DNA of 64,000 nucleotides from Sanguinoderma infundibulare (lineage: Eukaryota > Basidiomycota > Agaricomycetes > Polyporales > Polyporaceae). Of this stretch, positions 1-10,945 are shown in pieces; the stretch's first letter is position 1; the number at the start of each line of letters is the position of its first letter. The notes beneath the pieces are model-generated. The model was not told the DNA's origin and made no database searches. It saw nothing but the letters and a program-made list of their open reading frames with translations. The translations under genes were made by a program, and so were the position numbers. The stretch spans positions 3,968,001 through 4,032,000 of the forward strand of contig JAVLRN010000005.1 of the NCBI GenBank assembly GCA_032821775.1. Direction: 5' to 3'.

Positions 1-921
1 CTGCTATAATCATGCCTAAAGTTTTCCTCAGCAACCATTAACCAGGTCACCTCTCCTCACTAACTAACACCATTCTATCACCTATATCCAGGTTAAAACT
101 GACATTGGCAGGAGTGACATCAGTAAATAATACTCCACACACTTTCCTGAGGTCTCCGAGGTCAAGGGTGGTCACCTATCCCTTTTTTTTCCGACTACCA
201 TATGTTGTGTGACTCACCTTATTGAGACCAGGATGGCCAATACCGCTGTTCAGGTCCACAATTCTTATAAGGATGCATTCCTCAGGACTGTATGTGTCTA
301 TGTGATTCATTGTAGGCTGAAGGGATAAAGCACAATTGCAGTAACGATGAGGAAACACATTCAACTCAACACTGTATACAAGGCCAAGCAGTACAATGTC
401 ACTTTGTCAAAGAAATGCTAGACTATGAAGAAATGAATAAGGCTGATATCATCAGAGAAGACTAATATGAACAAAATTGGGTCATATGAGAGGAAGTATA
501 TGTGGAAAAAGAGGACAGAGAGGCTGAGTAACTAGATGGTTAACTGCATAATGAAGGTTAGAGGTGTTTCCTCATCGTTACTGCAATTGTGCTTTATCCC
601 TTCAGCCTACAATGAATCACATAGACACATACAGTCCTGAGGAATGCATCCTTATAAGAATTGTGGACCTGAACAGCGGTATTGGCCATCCTGGTCTCAA
701 TAAGGTGAGTCACACAACATATGGTAGTCGGAAAAAAAAGGGATAGGTGACCACCCTTGACCTCGGAGACCTCAGGAAAGTGTGTGGAGTATTATTTACT
801 GATGTCACTCCTGCCAATGTCAGTTTTAACCTGGATATAGGTGATAGAATGGTGTTAGTTAGTGAGGAGAGGTGACCTGGTTAATGGTTGCTGAGGAAAA
901 CTTTAGGCATGATTATAGCAG
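1..921. repeat. Long perfect inverted repeat (about 358-bp arms, 205-bp spacer)
   Basis: Bases 1-358 are the exact reverse complement of 564-921, with symmetry about position 461; the first mismatch is at 359/563. The left arm starts at the window edge, so the repeat may continue outside. Each arm carries the same short open stretch (begins near 564 on + and near 358 on -, with residues PHRYCNCALSLQP and IVDLNSGIGHPGLNK) followed by a second open stretch ending LDIGDRMVLVSEER before a stop at about 870. I do not recognise the protein; the AT-rich composition differs from the gene-rich parts and suggests a transposon-derived fragment. An inverted duplication, a fold-back element or an assembly artefact at a contig end are all possible. 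Confidence 0.85.
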
Positions 922-1545
922 GAAAGTGAGATGTATTGTGTGAGATTATAGCCTGGACTGATGTATATAAACAGTACACACAACATTGCCACCAAGAGAT
1001 TTGACAATTGTCTGTGCATGCCCTTTCATGAATAAATTATATGTGGCACTGAGAAGAGTTACAAAACTGTTTCCAGGAAGTGAGTGCAAAGAGCACTCGA
1101 TATCTCAGGGATTTTTCATCCGTTTCGCATAATATATAGCTCTATCGAAAGCCAAGAAGCATATCTACCAAACGTACTTCAAATCATGTCCATATGCTAA
1201 GTATTTGCGGAGATATACCGAAAACGGCATTGGAGTAACTTTTCTGGAAACAGTTTTGTAAGTCACTGTACCTTCGAGGGCTCCTCTCCTATGAACATCA
1301 TGAGGCTCTCAAGCTCATTCAAGATAGACTAGTCCTTGCTCATCTCCTCAGGCTCAAAGAAATGCACCATGAAGCTGAGGGTCGGGCTGGACGGGGACTG
1401 CAGAATACCGGAGGTATTGGCTGAGGAACCTCCACGATTATGGTGCTTCAAACTCGTCGTGTTCATCGAGACGGAAGACCTCCCGTCGTGTTTCGTTCAT
1501 ACCGAACGTGATTGAGGTTCACAGTATGAATGCGCCAGCGCGTCC
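922..1545. other. Intergenic, no gene recognised
   Basis: AT-rich to mixed sequence after the inverted repeat. A TATA-like string (tgtatataaaca, near 962) and an AATAAAT string (near 1031) are present, but no convincing ORF follows. A 19-bp inverted pair (acaaaactgtttccagga near 1058 and its complement near 1240) flanks about 160 bp. Confidence 0.5.
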
Positions 1546-2493
1546 TCAAGCAAGAAGCTGGTGAACGGCGAACTGAAGCAGTTGAGCTCTTCGAGACACG
1601 GAAGCGCTTACGGGAGAGGTTTTCAACATCCCCGGGACCGTCATCCATTCGGGCGGAACGTTGTACGACCGTATTGTCGGGGTGGACAAAACAAGCGGGA
1701 GGGAGAGTACGTTCGGCAGTGCCTCCAGCTCCTTCAGAATGGGTAGTGCGGGGATGGAACTGAAAACCGATTCCACCCACTGTTGTGGATCTGTGCTACC
1801 GTAGGATTGGCGGTAATAACCCAGAGACGACGTTCGGAGGTGAGGAGCGCTCGATATGATGAAGTCGACGACGTTCGAAGGTGTGTTGCCACCAAATCTC
1901 AGCTTCAGGGTTTGTAGTTCCATTGGTTGAACGGGGATGGGCGAAGCCTCGCCTTCAGTGGGTGGAACGTCTGCTACCTCACTTGACTTGATTTCCACCG
2001 AGGCGTCACAGGCCGCGACTTCGGCCCAAAACACCAGCGTGAGACTTGAGACCGGCAACTGAACGCTGTCAGCATTATGCTCTGAGCATCCCACTGCTCG
2101 AGGCCGCCTGCATGGATCCGTGATGAGTAGTCAGAGGTTTTGAAGAGAGCCCTTCGAAGCATCCTGACTTGTCCCCGTCTGCAGAGACCGATGGCGGTAA
2201 ACGAGTTCAATGTGAGCGCAGAGTGCTGGACTCTTTGCGAGAAAGACGCAGCAGAAAATTGGACAGTACGCACCATCGATGACATGGTAACCTGCGAAGG
2301 TAATGAAGCAGCTGGAATCAATCAATCGCATAATACAGCTGTTCTCAGGACGATAGGCCCCAGACGAAAACTCGTTCAGGTCAGCTAGACAGCCGACGTT
2401 GATCCCTCGCTGGGAGCCCCAGGCGCTCCGGTCCCAGTTCCTTGCGGGGCACCGCATCGACGTCGACAGGAGCTCGGTCTGGCAGTCGGACAC
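1546..2493 (-). pseudogene. Possible F-box/LRR-type protein remnant
   Basis: Two overlapping reading frames on the minus strand (ending near 1546 and 2131) give stretches that resemble the C-terminal, leucine-rich part of basidiomycete F-box proteins: for example SNVVDFIISSAPHLRTSSL followed by VFSSIPALPILKELEAL, a spacing of leucines typical of degenerate LRR repeats. No F-box motif, start codon or clean splice pattern joins the pieces, and frames change repeatedly. I therefore treat it as a relic. The assignment rests on residue pattern only and the block could be unrelated noncoding DNA. Confidence 0.25.
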
Positions 2494-2947
2494 CCCAGTA
2501 GACCACCCAGCGTGGTCACTGCGGCGTCACGCTGGGAGCTGGGGACAGTGGACCCGAGTGTATGGGGCCCATCGACGTCGGCTCTCCGTCCGACCTAGAC
2601 GTGGTTTTCGCGAGAAGGCCTCCCAATCTGAAAACAGCTGTAAAACGTATGACCCCAGTGAAGGTATCATCTGAACGGATGACACAGCACACTCCGAGGT
2701 ACATACTGTTGTATTCCAGCAGAGGTCTGATGAACTGTGCGAGTTGACGGACAGATTCTAAATTTGAATGAATCTTGGGTCTTCCTCTCCTGCCTTCCCA
2801 GGACCGCAGACAGCCGAGATCATGACCCTGAATAGACATGCACGTCCGCGGTTATATCATACATGGTGTTACACTGGGGTGTTCCCGTGACATTCTTAGC
2901 TACTGCCATCCAAGAACCGGACAGGGAATATTGCAGACCAAGCTCGG

Positions 2948-5310
2948 TCAATGAGCAGCGAGGCTGACTTTCAGGATCATCTCCAGCTTCAAGCTTGTGT
3001 GGCTTGCAGACGGATACGATATCACTGCAAAGTTCCAGACTAACGGCTGGTCAGAAAGCTCAAACTTGAACTTGGAGACGAGGATTGTGAGCACGATCTC
3101 TGTACGACAACCGCATTAGATGAAATTGGGGGACACGGGCGGAACAGACAGAAACGCACTCATCTCGAGCTGCGAAAACTTGAAGCCGCTGTGCCGCACC
3201 CAGTCATTACCAGAGCCCAGGGCTGCATCATGGCCGACACGGGGATAACTTACATGCACGAGTGTCCCCCGGCGAGGAACATCATCCTAGCGCGAACGGA
3301 ACATCAGCACGAGGACGCACACTGAGCATAACGGAGCCCGCACGCACAGATTCGAATATATCCCCGGGACCCGCGCCTCCTCCACGGACTGCGGCAGAGG
3401 CTGGAGCCACCGCTCTGGCTTCCACTCGAGTGCGTCCTCGCCCCAGACCGCTTTGTTCCTGTTGCACGCCCCGAGGTTCGAAATGATAACCGTGCCCTTC
3501 GGGACCGGGACCTCCTTCATGATCATCCCATCTACGGTGCGGATCGGTTCGAAGAGCGGGAGGATCGTGTCTTGCTTCGCCCTGGCAATTTTACAAGGTC
3601 GGCTGCTGTTGAGACGGGTAAAACTGGATGCACCACTGACTGTCTGGCTGATACATTTACCGGGGCATACCTGGGGGCGTAATGATCAGGCTCGGCTATG
3701 GTCTAGGTCTGCAGTGAACTCACAGGCGCAGGGTCTCGCGGCAGACGGCGTCGAGGTAGGGCAGTGTAAGCAGCTCATCATACGGGATCTCCGCGCCGTA
3801 TTGCTCGACTGAGGCGCGGACCTTGGCGCGCAAGTTGTCCTGCACGTCCTGGTGCTCGCAGAGGAGATGAAGTGTGCGCGAGAGGGCGTTCGACGTCGTG
3901 TCTATTCCGGCAAAGATGAAACTGCTATCGCAGTACAGTGATGTTGGTGATGAGTACCGTCCGAGAATGAGGGAGCACGTACTTCAGCTGCGCCAACAAC
4001 TCCTCATTGGGGAGCCTATCCTCGTCTGTAGCGTTCATGTTCTCCTTCACTGTTACGGGCGTTAGCGACACCTTTGGAAGTAGGAATGACAGCGCAACCC
4101 ACAGAGAATGCTCAGCACGTCCCTGCCTTCTCCGACGGAGACCAGCGTCCCCTCGTCACCGCGCTGAATCGCAGCTTTCTTCTCGTTGTAAATCTCCAAC
4201 GACCGCAGATGCATCACGTCGCAGATCGTTTTCATGCGCTGGATAGATTTGCTCGGCACCAGGTCCAGGAGGAACCTGCGGAACCAGGCGGGGCCCAGCT
4301 TGACTGCGATTGGGGGAACGCCCTTGCCCACCGGAGCTTTGAGACCGCCGGTCTGGATGGATGGACAAAGCCGGTATGAACTAGATATGCGCAGACAGTT
4401 GAGGGGAAGGGGAAGGAATACATACATGAATTCCTTGACGGCCTCTGCGAAGTCGTCGTGCCCTTCCTCCACCAGCGGATCGAATGAATATCCCATCATG
4501 CCTTGCCCAACCAACTCCAGCGCAGTACGGCCCATCCAGGAGAGGATGGCAACACTTTGCGGTCCATCCTTGACACGGGTCTCGATCGCCGTCTCCAGCT
4601 GAAGATTGGAAACATCCGTTAAACCGATGCCGTGGGGAGTGACACTGAGAGACATGGATCACCTTTCCAGCGACGTTATAGAACATCGGAGCCAAGCCGC
4701 GCATGTGGGCAGCGGAGAAAGCCGGGTTGAGAAGTTTGCGTTGCTTCCTGTGCGCAGGTCCGACCGTCGCAAACAGCCCTGGTCCGAGCAGCAGGCGATT
4801 CATGCTGCATCCATCAGTGTGATCATTCAAGGACTCGGAACAGAGATTTAACACTTCAACGCACAGTATGAACCGGTGATCCGTACAGTAGTTGACCTGA
4901 TCTTTGACGTAGATAGAGTGCAGGGCCTTGGGATCGTACACATGTAACCATCTTGCCTGAGGTATGTGGCATGATGAGACATGTCCGGGAGATGCTGATT
5001 GAACGTGGGACATATGCGTACTCCAAAGAACCCGTGAAGCTTTCCAACTGTGCCGTATGTGTTCAAGTAGTTTCTCAGAAAATCCTCGTTATTGCAGGAG
5101 AATAGCTGGGCCAAATTCCCTGCGACAGGTTAATTTGTTATTGAATACTTGTTCTCCAGATGCGTCGTGTCTCATACCTGAGAAAAGTGAGCCAGAAGAG
5201 GGACCCGGGATATTGTCGATTGGCGTTCGTACCACGTATTGCCTCACGAGTTGCCACAGAAGGTTGACGATGCCGAGCGAAAGGCCTGAGATGAGGAGCA
5301 GTTGGAGCAT
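2948..5310 (-). CDS. Cytochrome P450 monooxygenase, multi-exon, complete
   Basis: Heme-thiolate monooxygenase, expected to be anchored in the ER membrane and paired with a P450 reductase; substrate unknown. The start at 5310 gives an N-terminal membrane helix (MLQLLLISGLSLGIVNLLW) followed by the proline-rich hinge TPIDNIPGPSSGSLFSG. Splicing by eye then yields, in order: the helix C region HRKQRKLLNPAFS, the I-helix oxygen-binding motif AGIDTTS (near 3905), the ExxR motif ETLRL (near 3720), the PERF-type motif EWKPERWL (near 3375) and the heme loop MMFLAGGHSCIG, which is interrupted by an intron (3198-3255 region). The last exon ends KVSLAAH at a TGA (2948). At least nine short introns are needed, and all the junctions I checked are GT-AG. 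The cysteine loop has His where the family usually has Arg (FxxGxRxCxG). No frameshift or stop was seen, so the gene looks functional. CYP family not assigned. Confidence 0.85.
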
Positions 5311-5809
5311 GTCAAAACCTCTGAGACAGCCAAAGACAGCTATTAATCAAGCAGAGTGAGGACTGCTGTGCGTGAATCCCAGTGTATTGACTTCTCGACC
5401 TACTCTATTTATGGTACTATCGCCTTGACGTATACAGTAGACGAGTGCTTGCCTATCAGTAGATGCAGGATGGGCTCTTTTATGACATTTAGATAGATGA
5501 ATAATGCCGCGTACCCTGTATGGTTCTAGATCTGCAGTAAGCTGGCTTAGAGTGTGCGGCCGCTGCGTAGTGGTGGTTCGCACCGCTGTGCCACACGGCC
5601 GCTTCTGCGAGCAAAACGTAAGCATCTATTTCTGGCATTTCTCCCAGCGCCCCACTACAGGATAGAGTAACGTACGTACCATATCGAAGGCCTGGTGGCC
5701 CACATCGTACGCTTTGAAGAGCACCGGCGCATACTAGGAGCATGATCGTCCAATCCCGGTGTCGCAACGCGATTGGATGTGCAAGGTGAGTTGCGACATC
5801 TACAAAGTC
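5311..5809. other. P450 upstream region, no gene
   Basis: This is the 5' flank of the minus-strand P450 gene. I see no ORF with family resemblance. A G-rich run begins just before the SINE-like element. Confidence 0.5.
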
Positions 5810-6118
5810 CGGGGGGGTGGAGGGGGGGGGGGGTAGAGTCTACACATGCTTTTGCAAGTGCGCAGTTTATTATACCGACCGCACTTGCAAGTGCGCGGCC
5901 CGCCGGTCCCGGTCCACTCCCTCCTCCTATCCCCTCTCCTCCGGCCCCTCCTCTAGTTTGTATTTATAGCCCTGCTATAAGCGCATCTTGTACATCTTTT
6001 CGGATACAATGGTAATTGATTAATATTCAAAAAAAAAATGCTACCATCAAGACTTGAACCAACGACCACCAAACACTTCACTAACAACCCATTTTACCAC
6101 TACACCACCAGCTCCTTA
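5810..6118 (-). mobile_element. SINE-like retroelement A (tRNA-type pol III head)
   Basis: Read on the minus strand, a tRNA-like head starts near 6118. It has a perfect A box (TGGTGTAGTGG, 6097-6107, fits TRGYNNARNNG) and, 36 nt later, a B box (GGTTCAAGTCT, 6050-6060, 9 of 11 to consensus). A T run follows directly (6031-6039) and could stop pol III. The body continues to a tail at 5838-5897 that holds the palindrome gcgcacttgcaagtgcg and the string tataataaa, then ends in a poly-C run (poly-G on +, 5811-5833). The head is too irregular in its acceptor arm to be a working tRNA gene. The same tail, attached to a different head, occurs at 6711-6770. Confidence 0.7.
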
Positions 6119-6514
6119 TACCTGTTGGGGAGGACAATGTATATAACACATACTTACAGCCCCGATGCTCGCGCCCGCACTGATGCAAGTGACTGCGCTG
6201 CCTGATTCAAGTGACAGCCCATCTGATGGAGGCGCCTCGCCCTGATGCCAAGCGTCTCGCCCCTGATGCAAGCGTCCTCCGGGAGTGTCCCAGAAGTGCG
6301 TGAAGTCCCAGTGGGGTCGTACTTGCAGATGACCCCAATATTTGCAAGTCCACGGCAGTGCTCAGCCCTGGAAGGTATCTGATAGAGAACATATGCACAA
6401 AGAATTCATTCAACACTTTCCAGAGTGTGCAATTGCATCAGGGCGCCGCCATCTGGGCATTGGGCGGAGATTCATGCTGGGTCGTCGCACTACATAGGGC
6501 AAATGATAGTATTA
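6119..6514. other. Spacer between the two SINE-like elements
   Basis: No gene seen. The stretch 6170-6290 holds several loose copies of the motif tgatgcaagcg/tgatgcaagtg, suggesting decayed tandem sequence. Confidence 0.4.
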
Positions 6515-6790
6515 CTCCTAAGGAGTATATAGACTAGTGGATTGGAGTACTGTTCAAAACAAGATGGTTCGTGTTGCTAGGGGTTCGAACCCTGATTTTG
6601 CCATTGTCTTTTCTTTCCCGACCCGACAATCGCGCACCTCCGACAATCGCGCGACGGTTGCCCCTGTCTACCCCGCGCGCCATCACCGCCCAGCCCCCTC
6701 CGGATCTTCCCGCGCACTTGCAAGTGCGGTCGGTATAATAAACCGCGCACTTGCAAAAGCCTGTGTAGACGGCTCGGGGGGGGGGGGGGG
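6515..6790 (+). mobile_element. SINE-like retroelement B (tRNA-type pol III head)
   Basis: Plus-strand partner of element A. The head has an A-box-like string (tagactagtgg, 6530-6540, 10 of 11) and a strong B box (ggttcgaaccc, 6582-6592, 10 of 11), 41 nt apart. The body is GC-rich and unlike that of element A. The 3' tail at 6711-6770 is nearly identical to that of element A: palindrome gcgcacttgcaagtgcg, then gtcggtataataaac, a second gcgcacttgcaaaagc and gtgtagac. It ends in a poly-G run (6776-6790), whereas A ends in poly-C. Different heads with a common tail is a known pattern for SINEs that share one LINE partner. Confidence 0.7.
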
Positions 6791-7524
6791 TGAACGAGCA
6801 TAATGCGAGATGATCAAAATTGAATGAAGATATCGAGGTGCAGGCCTCCGACTCGTCAAAGGTGTTGGAGTAGCGAGAAATGAGCAGCAGCGAAAAATTG
6901 GAGGGAGTGTTCGTCATGATAAGCGCGCGATCGAGATTCAGATCGTACTGACCGTCGATGACGCAACTAATTCCGAATCTCAGCAGCTCACATCAATCCC
7001 ATCACAATGCTGTACGAGAAGCGTGGAGGTATCGTCTGCATAGATACAGCAGCAGATGGACAGTTTGCCCGGCCGGTGAGGTCCATGTTAAGTCGAAAGA
7101 ATTCCCCACCCATCCGACACAAGAGCAAATGTCATTCGAAACAGACGCAATGCGACCTGAAATAAATTCTTCAGGTCTAAGAGATAATACATCTACAACT
7201 ACAGATGGACTGCAGGTTCAAACAAAGGGGCGAACATGTTCCAGCCAGAACACGAGGGTGGATGGGCAATAACATATGAAAATATCCAGAAGATTCGAAT
7301 ACGGCGTGGATCGAGCTACAGACTGTGATATAGAATGGAAACCTATCCTGGGAAGATGCCGAGAACAGAGACGAGATGCAACGATGTGATGAATGTACAC
7401 GAGATACGAAATGTGAGGAGAGGACAGAACGTGAGTGGAGATGAACAAAAACAGGAGATGAGAGATGTAGAAAACGAGAAAGGACGAAGGGAGACACACT
7501 ATAGCGCCGCTGTGAAGGGCATCA
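6791..7524. other. Intergenic and probable 3' UTR of the downstream zinc-finger gene
   Basis: No coding region recognised. The part next to 7525 is pyrimidine-rich on the minus strand and probably transcribed as the 3' UTR of the zinc-finger gene. Confidence 0.4.
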
Positions 7525-8920
7525 TCACCAGCTGTAGTACGGGAATGTGTCCGCGCTTGGGTCAGGGACCCACTGCGACGAGCCCGCAGAAAGACCAAAG
7601 TCCGACGACGGAGTCGCCTCACGCGACGAGACCAACGACGTAGAGTCCCACCGCAACAGCGGCTGCGGACTGCCGAGGTCCGGGAACATCTGGGGCATCC
7701 CCGCGTTGAGCACGTCCATCTGCCAGAACGCGTTTGTCACGACGGGAGGCGGCGCACAGAGCATCAGCGCGCAAGGGTTGACCGTCCCGTCAGTCGTGGG
7801 CGGCATGAGGGTGGGTGCCGGCTGCCCCAGGTTGTATTCGAATCCCGGCACCAGAGGAAGGACCGTCCAGTTATGCGTGGGCGCCGTGGGGTATTGGTGG
7901 ACCTCGGGGACGCCAAACTCGAAGCCCCCAGAAAGCTGGGTGCAAGCGAGGATGTCCTGTTCCTTGCAAGAGATGTCGTCGCACGCGTGCTGGCTGAAGA
8001 CAGGACTGACGGGTAGGCCGAGGTACGAATCCTCAGCGACGGCAGGGAGAAGTTGGGAGGACGACGAACTGCCGACGTCATGGGGTCCCGCGGACTGCAG
8101 AGCGGACGTGCTTGACGGATGGCGGACAGACGCGGGCGGGACGGAGTAGGGACCGGACGATTGCCGGACGATGCGCGAACCACCCAGGGTGCGCACGACG
8201 TTCGTGCGATCGTCAGTTGTGGCACGCGCTTGCCGCTTCCGTTTCTTGTGTTTATTGTAGGTCGACTCCGGGAACTTCGCCCACAGAGGGGTGGGGAGCA
8301 AAACCTTGTCCTTGTCGCGTTTAGCGTCGAAGCCGTGCTTCTGGCTCCTGTGCCGAATCAAGTACGAAAGGTTCGAATACTGCTTTCCACAGGGAAACGT
8401 GTGGCCCTCAGCGTCCGTCCATTCGTGGGGGCATATGTAGTTCTTAGCCTCGGAGCTATGCGATGGCACAGCGTCAGCCCCATGCGCAACGATGGACAGC
8501 ACACACCGTGTCACGTACTGTACGGCCTCCATGTGGGCCTTCCGATTGGATGCTTGAGGGAAGAAACGGGGAGTTGGGCACAGCTCGCACCGTACTTGGC
8601 TGGGGACATCGTCAGTCGCCACATTGCTGGCAAAGTGAGTTGTGTCACGTACAATTGACGAGTGTGGCTGTTCATATGCCGACGGAAGTCGTTCCTGCGC
8701 CTCACACGGCCCTTGCAGCCTTCGATCATGCACTGGAACTAAACGCGAACATACGCGTCAACCTACGCGAATGCGAACCGCGAGGTACATGCACACGCAC
8801 CCGAACTGTTCCGTCCTCTATGGTAACCTCTTCGCAATATTCGAAAGGGTCTTCTCCGAATTCTGCTGGCAGATCTTGGTCGGTGGAGGCAGACCTAGTG
8901 TGTTGGCGGACGGGTGCCAT
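7525..8920 (-). CDS. C2H2 zinc-finger DNA-binding protein
   Basis: Four exons splice cleanly: 8920-8789, 8738-8653, 8599-8519 and 8455-7525, with introns of 50, 53 and 63 nt. The start at 8920 gives MAPVRQHTRSASTD and an acidic N-terminus. Finger 1 is FQCMIEGCKGRVRRRNDF with His-x3-His (RRHMNSH); its first Cys sits right after intron 1. Finger 2 is CELCP...HMEAVH, completed only when intron 3 is removed (the second His is split by it). A third, longer Cys/His block follows (YICPHEW, FPCGKQYSNLSYLIRH, RSQKH). Then come a basic patch (KHKKRKRQAR), which may act in nuclear import, and a long Ser/Pro-rich tail ending in YYSW. A nuclear transcription regulator is the natural inference; targets are unknown. 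A TATAAAA box lies about 130 bp upstream. Confidence 0.75.
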
Positions 8921-9046
8921 CGTGCGTGGTTGCGATGTGGCGGAGTGGCCTCGGAGGAGCGGCGGGAGTGAGGGAGGGATGTTATGGGGCGAGGGAAAGC
9001 GACTCGGGGAGGTCTAGGATGCGTTCCAGCAGCCAATGCGCACCCC

Positions 9047-9054
9047 GTTTTATA
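9047..9054 (-). promoter_or_regulatory. TATA box of the C2H2 gene
   Basis: The minus strand reads ggtataaaacg here, about 130 bp upstream of the ATG at 8920. A CCAAT string lies on the plus strand at 9032-9037, between the TATA box and the ATG. Confidence 0.45.
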
Positions 9055-10018
9055 CCTGTCCATCCTGGCCCCAATTGCCTCTCGATTGCTCTCTGGACGA
9101 GCACGGATTGCTTTTCGCCATCTATAGCAGTTCGCAATCAGCACCAAACAACCACACCCGAAGGACGCAACGTGCCGCCTCGTGTCCTGCCGCACATGGT
9201 AACTGCGACCTGGTGTTGTCTGTTGCGATGTGTTTGTTAGTTTGATTGTTCCGCCCCCCGCCCTCGAAACTTACCATTCCAGGCGAGTGATGCTCCCCGT
9301 ATGTATACAGATGTTTGTCCCGTCCCGTGTCCCAACCGCTATCCTCAGTGCGAGTGGCACCCGGGGGCCGGCCTTAGTGACCTCTGTGGACGGTGCTCAC
9401 TGCGATGCCACGCCACTCTGACCACCGCTCCGGGATCATTGCTGGACTATGTCAAGTTTCAACCATCAGGTAAGTAGGCTTGAGATAAGCTCTGTACACG
9501 CCGTCTTACTTTCCGACCAGTGCTCCTCGTCGCTCACTTGACACCGCGAGGCGGTCTTCCCGAGGCGTCGCTTTGACATGTGACCCCGCCGGTTGCGTGC
9601 AGGAGCCTCGGCCAGTCCGTCAAGCAACATGGGAACCACCTCGTCCCTGTAGGTAATTGGTCTACAAAGTAGAGGTGCGTGGAATGGCTGTATACTGCTT
9701 TGTTGTGAATCAACGCTGACAGCGACGCAGACCATGATCCCATTCACCTTGCATATCTTCTTGTCTGAAGAAACGAGCGGTGGTGGACGTGAAAACAAAA
9801 CTTTCGAACTGTAGCTGAGAATGTAACAAAACGAGTCGATGGAACAGGATCATCGTTGTCGTCGACGACGTCGCACGCCTAGGCACGCCTGCTGTCGCCG
9901 CGCGCCTGCCCACGCATCTCTCGGGCCGCAGTTCGGTCCGTCCTGCGTCATGCAGAGGAAATGCGATCCCGCAATGGGTCCTGTACCACGATAAGCCTGG
10001 CAGGATGGACGACAGTCA
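9055..10018. other. Intergenic, no gene recognised
   Basis: About 1 kb between the zinc-finger promoter and the Fe2OG relic. Only short, unrelated ORFs on both strands; nothing could be assigned. Confidence 0.5.
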
Positions 10019-10945
10019 TTATATTGCATAATCCTCTATCTCAAAGTCTTTCACGAACCAGTACCACCGAACGGGTTTATGTATGCTCCCTTCCCACTGG
10101 TCACCAGCCCTCTTCCCCGGCGGCCCAACCTCATCAACGATCATGCAAACCAGCATGTACAGATACTTCAACGTTGCCTCGTTCCCGTAATGCACGTATG
10201 CCGACCGCACCCCGTTCCCGTACTCCATCTCCGTGACCCATGCACCGTCAGCGTCGGCGGCGCCCTCTTCCTCTTGTACTGCGCATACTCCGCGAACCGT
10301 GCAGTGTCGTACGTTCGTCCCTCCCTCTTGCACTTGTCCTCCTCGATCGGGACCTCGCGCGCGCTCCTGTCCGGCTCGAAGACCATCTCGCGTATCATCA
10401 CGCCCCCATGTTCCTGTAGCAGCCTGCCGTCACGGTCTGGCTCTTCCATGTCCCCAAGGTTGACCATTCGGTTGAGCAGGACCCAGCACACTCTCTCCTC
10501 GTACACGAGCCGTAGGCGCGGCTTGAGCCCGAGCGCGCCACACGCCTCGAACAGCACCGCGTCGCCGCCCTTCAGCACGTCCGGAAGCTCCGCAGCGAGT
10601 CCTCGTGCTTGTGTGCCTCCCACTGCGTCGGGAACGGGTAGTCGTGGCGCAGACCAAATCCAAGCGTCCGACCCTCTGGCAGGAACGACGGGTCCTCCAG
10701 GACAGCGCGAAAGGCATCCAACACCGCGCCGAGGATCACGTTTGCGGGCAGCAGCTTCGGGATGCGGCTGCGGACGGTGGCGGTCTTGCCGTGATACGGG
10801 TTGTAGGTGAGCGGGACGCGGTGGCCCGAGACGACGGGGGTGACCTCGTGCTCGACATCGCCGAAGAACGCAACGTACACGACGCCTTCGGTGAGGCCGG
10901 CAAGTATCGCCCTCGCGTCGAACGCCACTGCATTGAGGTGTGACG
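10019..10945 (-). pseudogene. Truncated Fe2OG dioxygenase paralog
   Basis: Carries the C-terminal two thirds of the Fe2OG family found intact at 34.4 kb. It starts abruptly in the catalytic core (DARAILAGLTEGVVYVAFF) and keeps the distal metal ligand and 2-oxoglutarate arginine region (FGDVEHEVTPVVSGHR), the block TLGFGLRHDYPFP, and the end YGNEATLKYLYMLVCM followed by VGPPGKR. The N-terminal half with the HxD metal pair is missing and is replaced by an unrelated dispersed repeat (10925-11142). At least two frameshifts are needed, one after DSLRSF and one before the VTEMEYGNG block. It cannot make an active enzyme. Confidence 0.75.

Noticed and set aside
6030..6118. A working tRNA gene on the minus strand
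   Set aside because: A and B boxes are good, but the acceptor and anticodon stems do not pair properly; the SINE interpretation with the shared tail explains it better.
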